A DNA stretch of 8,440 bases from Sedimenticola sp. (GTDB taxonomy: Bacteria; Pseudomonadota; Gammaproteobacteria; Chromatiales; Chromatiaceae), in contig JALULB010000273.1 of the NCBI GenBank assembly GCA_027041035.1, positions 1-8,440 of the forward strand, written 5' to 3'. Position numbers and translations under genes: made by a program. Below are positions 1 to 4,995 of this stretch, piece by piece. Numbering within the stretch: position 1 is the stretch's first letter; each line of letters begins with the position of its first letter. The notes beneath the pieces were generated by a model that searched no databases, had not been told where the DNA came from, and saw only the letters and a program-made list of their open reading frames with translations.

Positions 1-931
1 GCCGCCACAGGTCGGCACCGCTCGCGCGACCGTGGTTGACCAGCACCAGCGCATGGCCCGGATAGACGCCTGCATCGCCCTCGCGCCGGCCGCGCAGCCC
101 GCAACGATCGATCAGCCACGCGGCCGACAGCTTCACCCGGCCATCCGCCAGGATATAACCCGGCATATCGGGAAAGCGCGCCTTCAACTCGTCGTGGCGT
201 CTTGCGCTGACGATCGGGTTCTTGAAGAAGCTCCCGGCGTTGCCGATGTCCGCCGGATCGGGCAGTTTGCGTCGGCGAATCGCGCTGATGGCGTTGCTGA
301 CACGCGCCGGGGTCGGCGTCTTGCCCGCCAGCGCCGCCGCGACACCGGGATAGTCCAGTCTCGGCTCCCACGGTCTCGGCAGACGCAGCACCACCGAGGT
401 GATCAGCCAACGGCCGGGTTCGCGCTTGAAGCGGCTGTGGCGATAGGCGAAGTCGCATTCATCGAGCGAAAACACGTGCTCGCCGCCGTCCTCGAGATCG
501 ACCGCTTGCAGGGATTCGAAGCGGTCCTTCAACTCGATGCCGTAGGCACCGATGTTCTGCACCGGCGCGGCACCGGCCAGCCCGGGAATCAGCGACAGGT
601 TCTCCAGTCCGCCACGCCCGGCCTCGACGCTGTGCCGCACCGTGGCGTGCCAACCCTCGCCCGCGCCGACGCGCAGCCGATGGGCGTCCTCCGCGCCGTC
701 CAGCCATTCCCGACCCGGCATCGCCACGCGCACGACAACGCCGGGATAATCATCGACGAACAGGATATTGCTGCCACCGCCCAGCACCAGACGCGGCAGG
801 CCGGCGAAGCGGGCATCGTCGAGGAAGCGCCACGCATCGTCCGGCTGCTCCAGCGTCACCAGATAACGGCAATTCGCGGCAACCCGAAAGGTATTCAAGG
901 CGTCCAGCGCGGCATGCGCGCGCACCCGCAT
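1..931 (-). CDS. murB: UDP-N-acetylenolpyruvoylglucosamine reductase MurB (3' end cut by window)
   Basis: Cytoplasmic FAD enzyme that uses NADPH to reduce UDP-GlcNAc-enolpyruvate to UDP-MurNAc, the second committed step of peptidoglycan precursor synthesis. The minus strand is open for 310 codons from the ATG at 931 to the window edge. Visible landmarks are the FAD-binding segment GGGSNILF (residues 51-58), GLENLSLIPG (108-117), PVQNIGAYG (123-131), the type I motif YRHSRFK (163-169, with the expected active-site Arg164), and GNAGSFFKNP (230-239), whose Ser234 is the expected proton donor. YILADGRVKLSAAWLID (259-275) also fits. The C-terminal catalytic Glu, near residue 325 in E. coli, would lie beyond the left edge; about 30 residues are missing by comparison with the 342-aa E. 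coli protein. A GAGG ribosome-binding site sits 8 nt before the ATG. It is the last visible gene of a three-gene unit, 10 bp after the membrane-protein gene. Family assignment is certain from the motifs. Confidence 0.96.
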   Translation of the reverse strand, partial: MRVRAHAALDALNTFRVAANCRYLVTLEQPDDAWRFLDDARFAGLPRLVLGGGSNILFVDDYPGVVVRVAMPGREWLDGAEDAHRLRVGAGEGWHATVRHSVEAGRGGLENLSLIPGLAGAAPVQNIGAYGIELKDRFESLQAVDLEDGGEHVFSLDECDFAYRHSRFKREPGRWLITSVVLRLPRPWEPRLDYPGVAAALAGKTPTPARVSNAISAIRRRKLPDPADIGNAGSFFKNPIVSARRHDELKARFPDMPGYILADGRVKLSAAWLIDRCGLRGRREGDAGVYPGHALVLVNHGRASGADLWR

Positions 932-941
932 CAGCGCCGCC

Positions 942-1508
942 TCACGGCTTGTGTTCCAGGCGCTGGCCGGTGACCGGTTTCGGTATCGCGGTGTCGCGCG
1001 ACGCGGGCATCAATTCCTGACGCCCGCGCGCCACGCGCTCCTGGCGCACGCGCGTCAGGTATCCCGCCAATCCGCCGCCGGCGGTGGTCAGCATCAGCAG
1101 GCCGACGGTGATGAACTGGGTAAACAGCATCAGTACGCCAAAGCCGGCCGCGCCGGCGAGTACCGCGCCGACCTTGAAGCCGGCGCGCGAGTGGGCGCGC
1201 CTGGTCTCCTTGTCGAGTCGCTTCTGGCTGTCGCGCATCACCCGCGCCTTGGCGCGTTCGGCGCTGACCTTCAATTGCTCGCGCTCGCGCGCGTGCGCTT
1301 CGCGCAAGGCGCTGACCTCCTCGTGATTGCACTGCCGCGACACCGCCGCCAGCCAGAAGGCCACCAGCAACGCGACGATAAAGCCGAGCAAGGCGACGAT
1401 CAACCAACGCTGCGTTTCGTCCATCGGCGCCCGGGACAAGGCCCAGTACGCGCCGAGCAGCGCCAACTGCGCGATCAGAATGCCCGGCAGAAAACGGTGC
1501 ATGATCAT
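942..1508 (-). CDS. Small four-helix membrane protein with central coiled-coil, function unknown
   Basis: I do not recognise this protein. From the ATG at 1508 it has 188 residues. Hydrophobic stretches at about 5-24, 35-57, 112-130 and 132-152 look like two hairpins of membrane helices. Between them, residues 62-108 are rich in Glu, Arg, Lys and Ala (for example EEVSALREAHAREREQLK) and probably form a charged helix or coiled coil. A Gly-rich patch (TTAGGGLAG, 141-149) lies in the last helix, and the tail is basic. The chosen start overlaps the stop of the preceding gene as ATGA (1508-1505) and has a strong GGAGG site 7 nt upstream (1520-1516). A longer reading from 1538 would run 34 nt into that gene and is less likely. 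Translational coupling on one side and a 10-bp gap to murB on the other suggest co-expression. An envelope role is inferred from position only. Confidence 0.8.
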   Translation of the reverse strand: MIMHRFLPGILIAQLALLGAYWALSRAPMDETQRWLIVALLGFIVALLVAFWLAAVSRQCNHEEVSALREAHAREREQLKVSAERAKARVMRDSQKRLDKETRRAHSRAGFKVGAVLAGAAGFGVLMLFTQFITVGLLMLTTAGGGLAGYLTRVRQERVARGRQELMPASRDTAIPKPVTGQRLEHKP

Positions 1509-1795
1509 TCGCAGGCCTCCTCGACCAGGGCGCGCCACTCCTCCTCCAGGGATTGGTCGAGCGGAAAGCGGCTTCCGGCACGCGCGTGCCAGTAGCGCGC
1601 GTTACCTTCGTCGCCCTCCTCGCGGTGCAGATAGGCGTGGATGCGCGCCGCCAGACGGCCGTCGAGTTGCTGCACGATGCGGTGCGCGCGATCCCAGTCG
1701 CCTTGCCGGTCATACCACAACGCTTGCAACGGCGGAGAGAGCCCTCGCGGGCATGTGTCGGCATCCAGGAGCTGAAGAAAATCTTTCTGTTTCAT
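1505..1795 (-). CDS. Conserved 96-aa protein of unknown function (AYLHRxEGD...YWxxRAG type)
   Basis: A small soluble protein of 96 residues with no signal peptide or membrane segment. It carries a recognisable pattern: LQALWYDRQGDWDRAHRI (24-41) followed by IHAYLHREEGDEGNARYWHARAG (52-74). I recall similar sequences as short conserved hypothetical proteins in several bacterial phyla, but know of no assigned function. The two helical segments separated by GDW/GDEGNA resemble a tetratricopeptide-type helix pair, which is only a guess. The start is the ATG at 1795, just before MKQKDFLQLLD. No clear Shine-Dalgarno is seen, and an in-frame TTG lies at 1804. The frame stays open to an ATG at 1861, but those extra 22 residues would be read partly from the inserted repeat at 1838-2035, so the longer form is unlikely to be native. 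It is the first gene of the unit that ends in murB, and its stop overlaps the next start. Confidence 0.82.
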   Translation of the reverse strand: MKQKDFLQLLDADTCPRGLSPPLQALWYDRQGDWDRAHRIVQQLDGRLAARIHAYLHREEGDEGNARYWHARAGSRFPLDQSLEEEWRALVEEACE

Positions 1796-1829
1796 CGAAA
1801 TCAAAACCGAAATCGAGTAGTCAATGTCG

Positions 1830-1837
1830 ATATAATG
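1830..1837. repeat. Left copy of 8-bp target duplication ATATAATG
   Basis: Identical to 2036-2043 and directly abutting the outer end of the left terminal repeat. It contains a perfect TATAAT hexamer (1831-1836) reading to the right. Its complement, CATTAT, could act as a weak -10 for the leftward gene at 1795. Confidence 0.8.
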
Positions 1838-1868
1838 GTAACTACTCAGCGAGCAGCTCAAATAAAGG

Positions 1869-1901
1869 GTAACTGCTCAGATCGCCGCTGAAATGCGTCA
1901 G
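1869..1901. repeat. Inner copy of the element's terminal repeat (33 bp, partner of 2003-2035)
   Basis: This 33-bp stretch is an imperfect inverted match, 28 of 33 by eye, to the complete right end of the element at 2003-2035. Its outer half, GTAACTGCTCAG, also differs by only one base from the true left end at 1838-1849. The left side of the element therefore carries its terminus twice, 31 bp apart. The flanking 8-bp duplication shows that the outer copy was the end used in the last insertion. Confidence 0.7.
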
Positions 1902-1922
1902 ATCAAGGCAAAAAATGTGATC

Positions 1923-1966
1923 GTTACAGGGATGTAACTTATTAGGGCAATGCAGGAGCAATTGCC
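1923..1966 (+). repeat. Two-hairpin GGA-loop module, copy A
   Basis: Hairpin 1 is GTTACA / GGGA / TGTAAC (1923-1938). Hairpin 2 is GGCAATGC / AGGA / GCAATTGCC (1946-1966), with one bulged T in its 3' arm. The core of hairpin 1 (1926-1936) and a 20-nt block (1947-1966) recur identically, at the same 10-nt spacing, at 4913-4953. Read as RNA from the plus strand, both loops expose GGA, 25 nt apart. The sequence UACAGGGAUGU matches 11 of 12 positions of the published in vitro CsrA consensus RUACARGGAUGU. The copy lies about 100 nt upstream of the SRPBCC-speD start codon in sense orientation. A CsrA-type role is inference. Confidence 0.75.
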
Positions 1967-2035
1967 GGTTACAAGTGTAAATGACCATTTTTGAACGCAG
2001 AGCTGGCGCATTTCAGCGGTTAGCTGAGTAGTTAC

Positions 2036-2043
2036 ATATAATG
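2036..2043. repeat. Right copy of 8-bp target duplication ATATAATG
   Basis: Identical to 1830-1837 and directly abutting the outer end of the right terminal repeat at 2035. It contains TATAAT at 2037-2042, about 26 nt upstream of the SRPBCC gene start, so it may be the native -10 region of the rightward operon. Confidence 0.8.
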
Positions 2044-2068
2044 AGCCTCTTTTTTGCGGATCGCCACC

Positions 2069-2599
2069 ATGCTGAAGAAAATCCTCTACGCCCTGCTGCT
2101 GTTGCTCGGGCTGTTCCTTCTCGTCGGCTTCTTCCTGCCACGGGATTTCACCATAACGCGCGCGATCGACATCGCCGCGCCACCCGAGGCGATCCACGCG
2201 GAGGTCGGCGATCTCAGCCGCTGGCAGGACTGGACACCCTGGTCACAGGGCGACGCGGAGATCAGCATCGCCGTCAGCCAGCCGTCCAGCGGCCCGGGCG
2301 CCACCCTCACCTGGTCGGACCAGAGCGGCACCGGCAAACTGACGATTCTGGATTCCTCGCCGAAGACCGGCATCGACTACGAATTGGCGTTCGGCGAAAC
2401 CGGGGACAAGGCCAAGGCATTCATCCATTACCAGCCGATCGCCAATGGCACCCGGGTGGAATGGCAGATGCGCGGCAGCATGGACATCCCGGTGGTCGGC
2501 GGCTATTTCGCCATGCTGGTGGAGAAGATCACCGCCAAGGCCTATCAGGCCGGCCTGCAAAAGCTGAAGGCGCTGGTCGAAGCGAAACAGGCCGGATAG
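2069..2599 (+). CDS. Membrane-anchored SRPBCC (polyketide cyclase/START-like) protein
   Basis: A 176-residue protein with one N-terminal hydrophobic segment (about residues 4-23, [20 protein letters not shown]) that is probably an uncleaved anchor. It is followed by a single SRPBCC-fold domain over roughly residues 27-172. The domain start is characteristic: [32 protein letters not shown], in two parts at 27-42 and 43-58, with the usual Trp-Trp-x-PW cluster. The middle holds alternating beta strands ending in TRVEWQMRG (128-136), and a long C-terminal helix ([25 protein letters not shown]) closes the fold. The family binds hydrophobic ligands in a cavity, but the ligand cannot be read from sequence. 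I chose the ATG at 2069; an in-frame TTG at 2054 would add five residues. The ribosome-binding site is weak (GGA at 2058-2060). speD begins 8 bp after the stop, so the two are probably co-transcribed. Confidence 0.85.
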   Translation: MLKKILYALLLLLGLFLLVGFFLPRDFTITRAIDIAAPPEAIHAEVGDLSRWQDWTPWSQGDAEISIAVSQPSSGPGATLTWSDQSGTGKLTILDSSPKTGIDYELAFGETGDKAKAFIHYQPIANGTRVEWQMRGSMDIPVVGGYFAMLVEKITAKAYQAGLQKLKALVEAKQAG

Positions 2600-2607
2600 C
2601 GCGCGCG

Positions 2608-3423
2608 ATGCCAAGACCCCGAAAGATCCAACTGCACGGTTTCAACAACCTGACCAAGACCCTGAGCTTCAACCTCTACGATGTCTGTTACGCGATCACG
2701 CGCGAGGACGTGCGCAGCTATATCGAGTATATCGACGAAGCCTACAACGCCGAACGGCTGACCCAGATACTCGGCGATGTCACCGAGATCATCGGCGCGA
2801 ACATCCTCAACATCGCGCGCCAAGACTACGATCCCCAGGGCGCCAGCGTGACCATGCTGATCTCCGAGGAAGCCGTGCTCCCGGAAGGCGTCAGCAACAG
2901 CGAGGCGCCCGGCCCACTGCCCGAAGCGGTGGTCGCGCACCTGGACAAGAGCCACATCACCGTGCACACCTACCCCGAGAGTCATCCCGAGATCGGCATC
3001 AGCACCTTTCGCGCCGATATCGATGTCTCCACCTGCGGACGCATCTCGCCGCTGAAGGCGTTGAACTACCTGATCCATTCGTTCGAGTCGGACATCGTCA
3101 CGATGGACTACCGGGTACGCGGCTTCACCCGCGACACCCGCGGCAAGAAGCATTTCATCGATCACCAGATCAACTCGATCCAGAACTTCCTCGCGCGCGA
3201 CACCAAGAACCGCTTCACCGCGATCGATGTCAACGTCTACCAGGAAAACCTGTTTCATACCAAGCTGATGCTGAAGCATTTCGACCTGGACGACTACCTG
3301 TTCAACGTCACCAGCGCCGACCTGCCAGACAAGGACGCGGCACGCATCGCCCGCGAGCTGCGCCGCGAGATGCTGGAGATATTCTATGGTCGCAATATGC
3401 GCAAGGGGATGAAGCTGACCTGA
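2608..3423 (+). CDS. speD: S-adenosylmethionine decarboxylase proenzyme, E. coli type
   Basis: A 271-residue pyruvoyl enzyme that decarboxylates S-adenosylmethionine, making the aminopropyl donor for spermidine synthesis in the cytoplasm. It aligns along its whole length with E. coli SpeD (264 aa): [13 protein letters not shown] (9-21), [22 protein letters not shown] (61-82), and [27 protein letters not shown] (102-128). Self-cleavage is expected between Lys114 and Ser115, with Ser115 becoming the pyruvoyl group. Cys143 in STCG corresponds to the active-site Cys140 of E. coli. [26 protein letters not shown] (151-176), [13 protein letters not shown] and [14 protein letters not shown] are also conserved, and the C-terminus is [12 protein letters not shown]. 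The ATG at 2608 gives [12 protein letters not shown], matching the family N-terminus. The frame is open further left but only through the SRPBCC gene. No strong Shine-Dalgarno is present, so coupling to the upstream gene is plausible. No spermidine synthase gene is in the window. Confidence 0.98.
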   Translation: MPRPRKIQLHGFNNLTKTLSFNLYDVCYAITREDVRSYIEYIDEAYNAERLTQILGDVTEIIGANILNIARQDYDPQGASVTMLISEEAVLPEGVSNSEAPGPLPEAVVAHLDKSHITVHTYPESHPEIGISTFRADIDVSTCGRISPLKALNYLIHSFESDIVTMDYRVRGFTRDTRGKKHFIDHQINSIQNFLARDTKNRFTAIDVNVYQENLFHTKLMLKHFDLDDYLFNVTSADLPDKDAARIARELRREMLEIFYGRNMRKGMKLT

Positions 3424-3439
3424 GCGGCATTGATTGCAT

Positions 3440-3497
3440 AAGGCATTTTCCGGCGGCATCGCGTATCCGCGATTACGCCAACCGTGGAAAGTGCCTT
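3440..3497 (+). terminator. Long hairpin in the convergent speD/coq7 spacer, possible 3' end structure
   Basis: The outer arms 3440-3451 and 3486-3497 pair over 12 bp with one G-U pair when read as plus-strand RNA. On the minus strand that pair becomes A-C, so the fold favours the speD transcript. Inside are GGCG/CGCC (3452-3455 with 3476-3479) and a perfect inner stem ATCGCG-TATC-CGCGAT (3458-3473). No U-run follows on either strand, so it is not a classical intrinsic terminator. It may protect or define mRNA 3' ends. The rest of the 175-bp spacer shows nothing I can name. Confidence 0.5.
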
Positions 3498-3598
3498 GTG
3501 GCATCAAGAGGCAAGCGAGGGCGCGTGCAATGCGTGAATGTTCCGGGCTGGAACGCGCGAGCCAACACTGGGGACCGGTTGGCGGCGACGCGTGATCG

Positions 3599-4243
3599 CT
3601 ACATCCGATAGACCGTCGCGGTCATCACCTTCGACATCAGTTGCATCGCGCCCTTGATCGGCTTCGGCAGTTCGGCGCCGCCCAACCGGCGCGCCTTCTG
3701 GCCGTGTTCGATCTCGTCGTCGCGCATCTGTTCCAGGATCGCGCGGGTGCGCTGGTCCTTCTCCGGCACCTCGGCCAGATGGCTGTCGAGATGGCTTTCG
3801 ACCTGGTGCTCGGTCTCGGCAACGAAACCCAGGCTCCACTTGTCACCGGCGACACCGGCCACCGCGCCGAGCGCGAAGGAACCGGCATACCACAGTGGAT
3901 TCAGCAGGCTGGTGCCGGTTTCCAGTTCGCGCGCGCGACGCTCGCACCAGTCCAGGTGATCGTTCTCCTCGCGCGCCGATGCCTCCATGCTGGCACGTAC
4001 TTTCAGATCGCGCGCGGTCAGCGCCTGCCCCTGGTACAGCGCCTGAGCGCAGACCTCGCCGGTATGGTTGATGCGCATCAAGCGACCGATGTGGTCTTTC
4101 TCGCGCGCCTCCAGTTCCGCCTCCGGCAGATCCCTCGCGGGATTCGGTCGCTCGGTCACCAATGGCTTGCCCAACAATGTGCGCAAGGCCTGGTCGAGAT
4201 TGATCAGCAGATGGTCGGCCGGGGAATAGTCACGATTTTCCAT
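3599..4243 (-). CDS. coq7: Coq7-type 2-polyprenyl-3-methyl-6-methoxy-1,4-benzoquinol hydroxylase
   Basis: A membrane-associated di-iron monooxygenase that hydroxylates the demethoxyubiquinone ring late in aerobic ubiquinone synthesis. It takes the place of UbiF in many proteobacteria. The 214-residue product has the ferritin-like four-helix pattern with all expected iron ligands. INHTGEVCAQALYQGQ (58-73) carries Glu63, EENDHLDWC (92-100) carries Glu93 and His96, VAETEHQVESH (141-151) carries Glu145, and RDDEIEHG (174-181) carries Glu177 and His180. The stretch LNPLWYAGSFALGAVAGVAGDK (114-135) is the usual hydrophobic membrane-facing segment. The ~50-residue N-terminal extension (DHLLINLDQALRTLLG) is common in bacterial members. 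The ATG at 4243 has an AAGGTGA site 6 nt upstream. A terminator hairpin separates it from the DUF937 gene, so expression may depend on readthrough or on a promoter in the 47-bp gap. Confidence 0.96.
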   Translation of the reverse strand: MENRDYSPADHLLINLDQALRTLLGKPLVTERPNPARDLPEAELEAREKDHIGRLMRINHTGEVCAQALYQGQALTARDLKVRASMEASAREENDHLDWCERRARELETGTSLLNPLWYAGSFALGAVAGVAGDKWSLGFVAETEHQVESHLDSHLAEVPEKDQRTRAILEQMRDDEIEHGQKARRLGGAELPKPIKGAMQLMSKVMTATVYRM

Positions 4244-4262
4244 GCGAAGTCACCTTGAGAAA

Positions 4263-4282
4263 GGGGCGCCGAGCGGCGCCCC
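4263..4282 (-). terminator. GC-rich stem-loop between DUF937 gene and coq7
   Basis: A perfect 8-bp stem GGGGCGCC / GGCGCCCC with a 4-nt loop, starting 8 bp after the DUF937-gene stop on the minus strand. It is followed by TTTCTC, a short and imperfect T-tract. This is consistent with a partial intrinsic terminator or attenuator in front of coq7, whose start lies 20 bp further on. Confidence 0.72.
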
Positions 4283-4290
4283 GGCTATCA

Positions 4291-4698
4291 TCAGAAGAGT
4301 TTCTTCGCCATATCCATGACGCCGTCCATGCCACCGACCATGTCCAGCAGGAAACCGCCGCTGCTGCTCTTGTCGACCATCTGTGGCACCGCGTCGGCCA
4401 GCGTGTCGGCGGCGGTATCCTCGTCGACGCCCAACTCGTTGGCGAAGGCGCTGACCTTGTCGCTGCCGAACAGTTCCTTCACCTGATCGGAAGAGATCGG
4501 GTCATTGTCGCCGTCGCCCAGCCAGGAGGAGACCGTGTCGCCGAGACCACCGCCCATCATGTTCGACACCAGACCGCCGAGATCGAAACCGCCCCCGCTA
4601 CCGCCGAACAGATTACCCAGCGCGCCGCCGATGTCGCCATTCGTGTTGCCGCCCAACTTGCTCTTGATCAGGCTGGTGCCCAATTCCATCAGATCCAT
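4291..4698 (-). CDS. DUF937 / YidB-like protein
   Basis: A 135-residue acidic protein of the DUF937 family, which includes E. coli YidB. The function is not established. Residues 1-50 are very rich in Gly and low in complexity (for example NLFGGSGGGFDLGGLVSNMMGGG). Residues 51-110 match the conserved YidB part: GLGDTVSSWLGDGDNDPISSDQV, then KELFGSDKVSAFANELGVDEDTAADTLADAVPQMVD. The C-terminus GFLLDMVGGMDGVMDMAKKLF also fits the family. No signal peptide is apparent, so the protein is probably cytoplasmic. The start is the ATG at 4698 with GGAGA 6 nt upstream. An ATG at 4743 in the same frame would add 15 residues and lacks a ribosome-binding site. coq7 follows after a hairpin, and the foldback element at 4771-4986 ends 72 bp upstream of the start. 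Confidence 0.85.
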   Translation of the reverse strand: MDLMELGTSLIKSKLGGNTNGDIGGALGNLFGGSGGGFDLGGLVSNMMGGGLGDTVSSWLGDGDNDPISSDQVKELFGSDKVSAFANELGVDEDTAADTLADAVPQMVDKSSSGGFLLDMVGGMDGVMDMAKKLF

Positions 4699-4714
4699 AC
4701 TCAATCTCCAGATA

Positions 4715-4743
4715 GATATATTAAGGGTAATGGCATTGTCCAA
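4715..4743 (-). promoter_or_regulatory. Candidate sigma70 promoter for the DUF937 gene
   Basis: On the minus strand TTGGAC (4743-4738) is followed after 17 bp by TATATC (4720-4715), each matching four of six consensus bases. A start near 4708 would leave a leader of about 10 nt before the ATG at 4698, which is short. Moderate to weak prediction. Confidence 0.3.
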
Positions 4744-4804
4744 ACGACAACGCCGAGCCGAGTATAAACCCTAGGAGGCTGTCCTAGATATAGAAGCCGT
4801 AGCG

Positions 4805-4906
4805 AGGGGAAGCTGATTTGAGCGGGATTTTCCCCTGATTTGAGGCGAATAGTTGCGCTATTTAACGAGAATCAGGGGGGAATCCAGCCAAATTCAGCTT
4901 TTCCGC
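4805..4906. repeat. Long imperfect hairpin inside the foldback element
   Basis: Left arm about 4805-4852 and right arm about 4858-4906 are complementary over roughly 50 nt with scattered mismatches. Shared blocks include AAGCTGA, GGATT, CCCCTGATT and AATAG, around a short TTGCG loop. In the lolC-lolD transcript this would be the first strong structure after the lolD stop codon and could act as a 3' end or stabilising structure. Confidence 0.7.
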
Positions 4907-4909
4907 ACG

Positions 4910-4953
4910 CCTACAGGGATGTAGGTAGGTAGAGCAATGCAGGAGCAATTGCC
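4910..4953 (+). repeat. Two-hairpin GGA-loop module, copy B
   Basis: Hairpin 1 is CCTACA / GGGA / TGTAGG (4910-4925). The second hairpin uses the 20-nt block GCAATGCAGGAGCAATTGCC (4934-4953), identical to 1947-1966. The spacer (4924-4933) is 10 nt, as in copy A, but its sequence differs. The two outer base pairs of hairpin 1 differ from copy A on both strands (G-C and T-A become C-G and C-G), so pairing is kept. GGA is exposed only in plus-strand RNA, whereas the neighbouring genes lolD and the DUF937 gene are read from the minus strand. Confidence 0.75.
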
Positions 4954-4995
4954 GAGTAGGCTCTCTATTCTCGGACAGCCTCCTAGAACCCGCGT

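Larger units (their letters stand above)
1838..2035. mobile_element. MITE-like element with IS66-type ends (198 bp)
   Basis: A non-coding AT-rich insertion between two divergent operons. It has perfect 13-bp terminal inverted repeats, GTAACTACTCAGC at 1838-1850 and its complement at 2023-2035. It is flanked by perfect 8-bp direct repeats ATATAATG at 1830-1837 and 2036-2043, the pattern expected of a target site duplication. Ends beginning GTAA with 8-bp duplications are typical of the IS66 family, so it may have been moved by such a transposase; that is inference, since no transposase is encoded. Inside are a second copy of the left terminus at 1869, a 17-bp inner inverted repeat (1885-1901 with 2003-2019, 16 matches) and the two-hairpin module at 1923-1966 that also occurs in the unrelated element at 4771-4986. 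Confidence 0.82.
1831..2042 (+). promoter_or_regulatory. Two candidate -10 hexamers (TATAAT) flanking the insertion, rightward
   Basis: Perfect TATAAT hexamers occur at 1831-1836 and 2037-2042 because the target duplication copied that sequence. Neither has a convincing -35 at 16-18 bp. Initiation from the left copy would give the SRPBCC-speD message a leader containing the whole inserted element. Initiation from the right copy would give a leader of about 20 nt without it. Both are weak predictions based on the hexamer alone. Confidence 0.35.
4771..4986. mobile_element. MITE-like foldback element (216 bp)
   Basis: A non-coding insertion bounded by perfect 14-bp inverted repeats, CTAGGAGGCTGTCC at 4771-4784 and its complement at 4973-4986. 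With one gap the similarity continues inward for about 14 bp. Because CTAG is its own complement, the outer four bases may instead be a 4-bp target duplication, leaving a 208-bp element (4775-4982) with 10-bp ends. A YTAR target such as CTAG is typical of the IS5 group, so an IS5-like transposase is a reasonable but unproven driver. Positions 4805-4906 form a long imperfect hairpin. Next to it, 4910-4953 carries the same two-hairpin module as the element at 1838-2035. No open reading frame in it resembles a transposase. Confidence 0.78.

Noticed and set aside
32..973. 313-codon open frame on the plus strand
   Set aside because: It lies antisense across murB, whose minus-strand reading shows full motif conservation. 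The Arg/Gln/Ala-rich product is typical of GC-rich shadow frames.
1796..1861. N-terminal extension of the 96-aa protein to an ATG at 1861
   Set aside because: The added residues would come partly from the inserted element, and the family-like sequence begins only at 1795.
1917..1928. Possible CRP/FNR half-site (TGTGATCGTTACA)
   Set aside because: Only the TGTGA half is good and the second half-site does not match. It also overlaps the hairpin module, which explains the symmetry better.
1898..2197. 99-codon minus-strand frame across the MITE and the SRPBCC start
   Set aside because: It reads through non-coding repeat sequence and into the antisense of a real gene, with no recognisable protein features.
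2545..3507. 320-codon minus-strand frame opposite speD
   Set aside because: speD on the plus strand is unmistakable, and the opposite frame matches no family I know.
4910..4953. CRISPR-like repeat because the same block recurs in the window
   Set aside because: The two copies are about 3 kb apart, each inside a separate inverted-repeat element, with no array of spacers and no cas genes.
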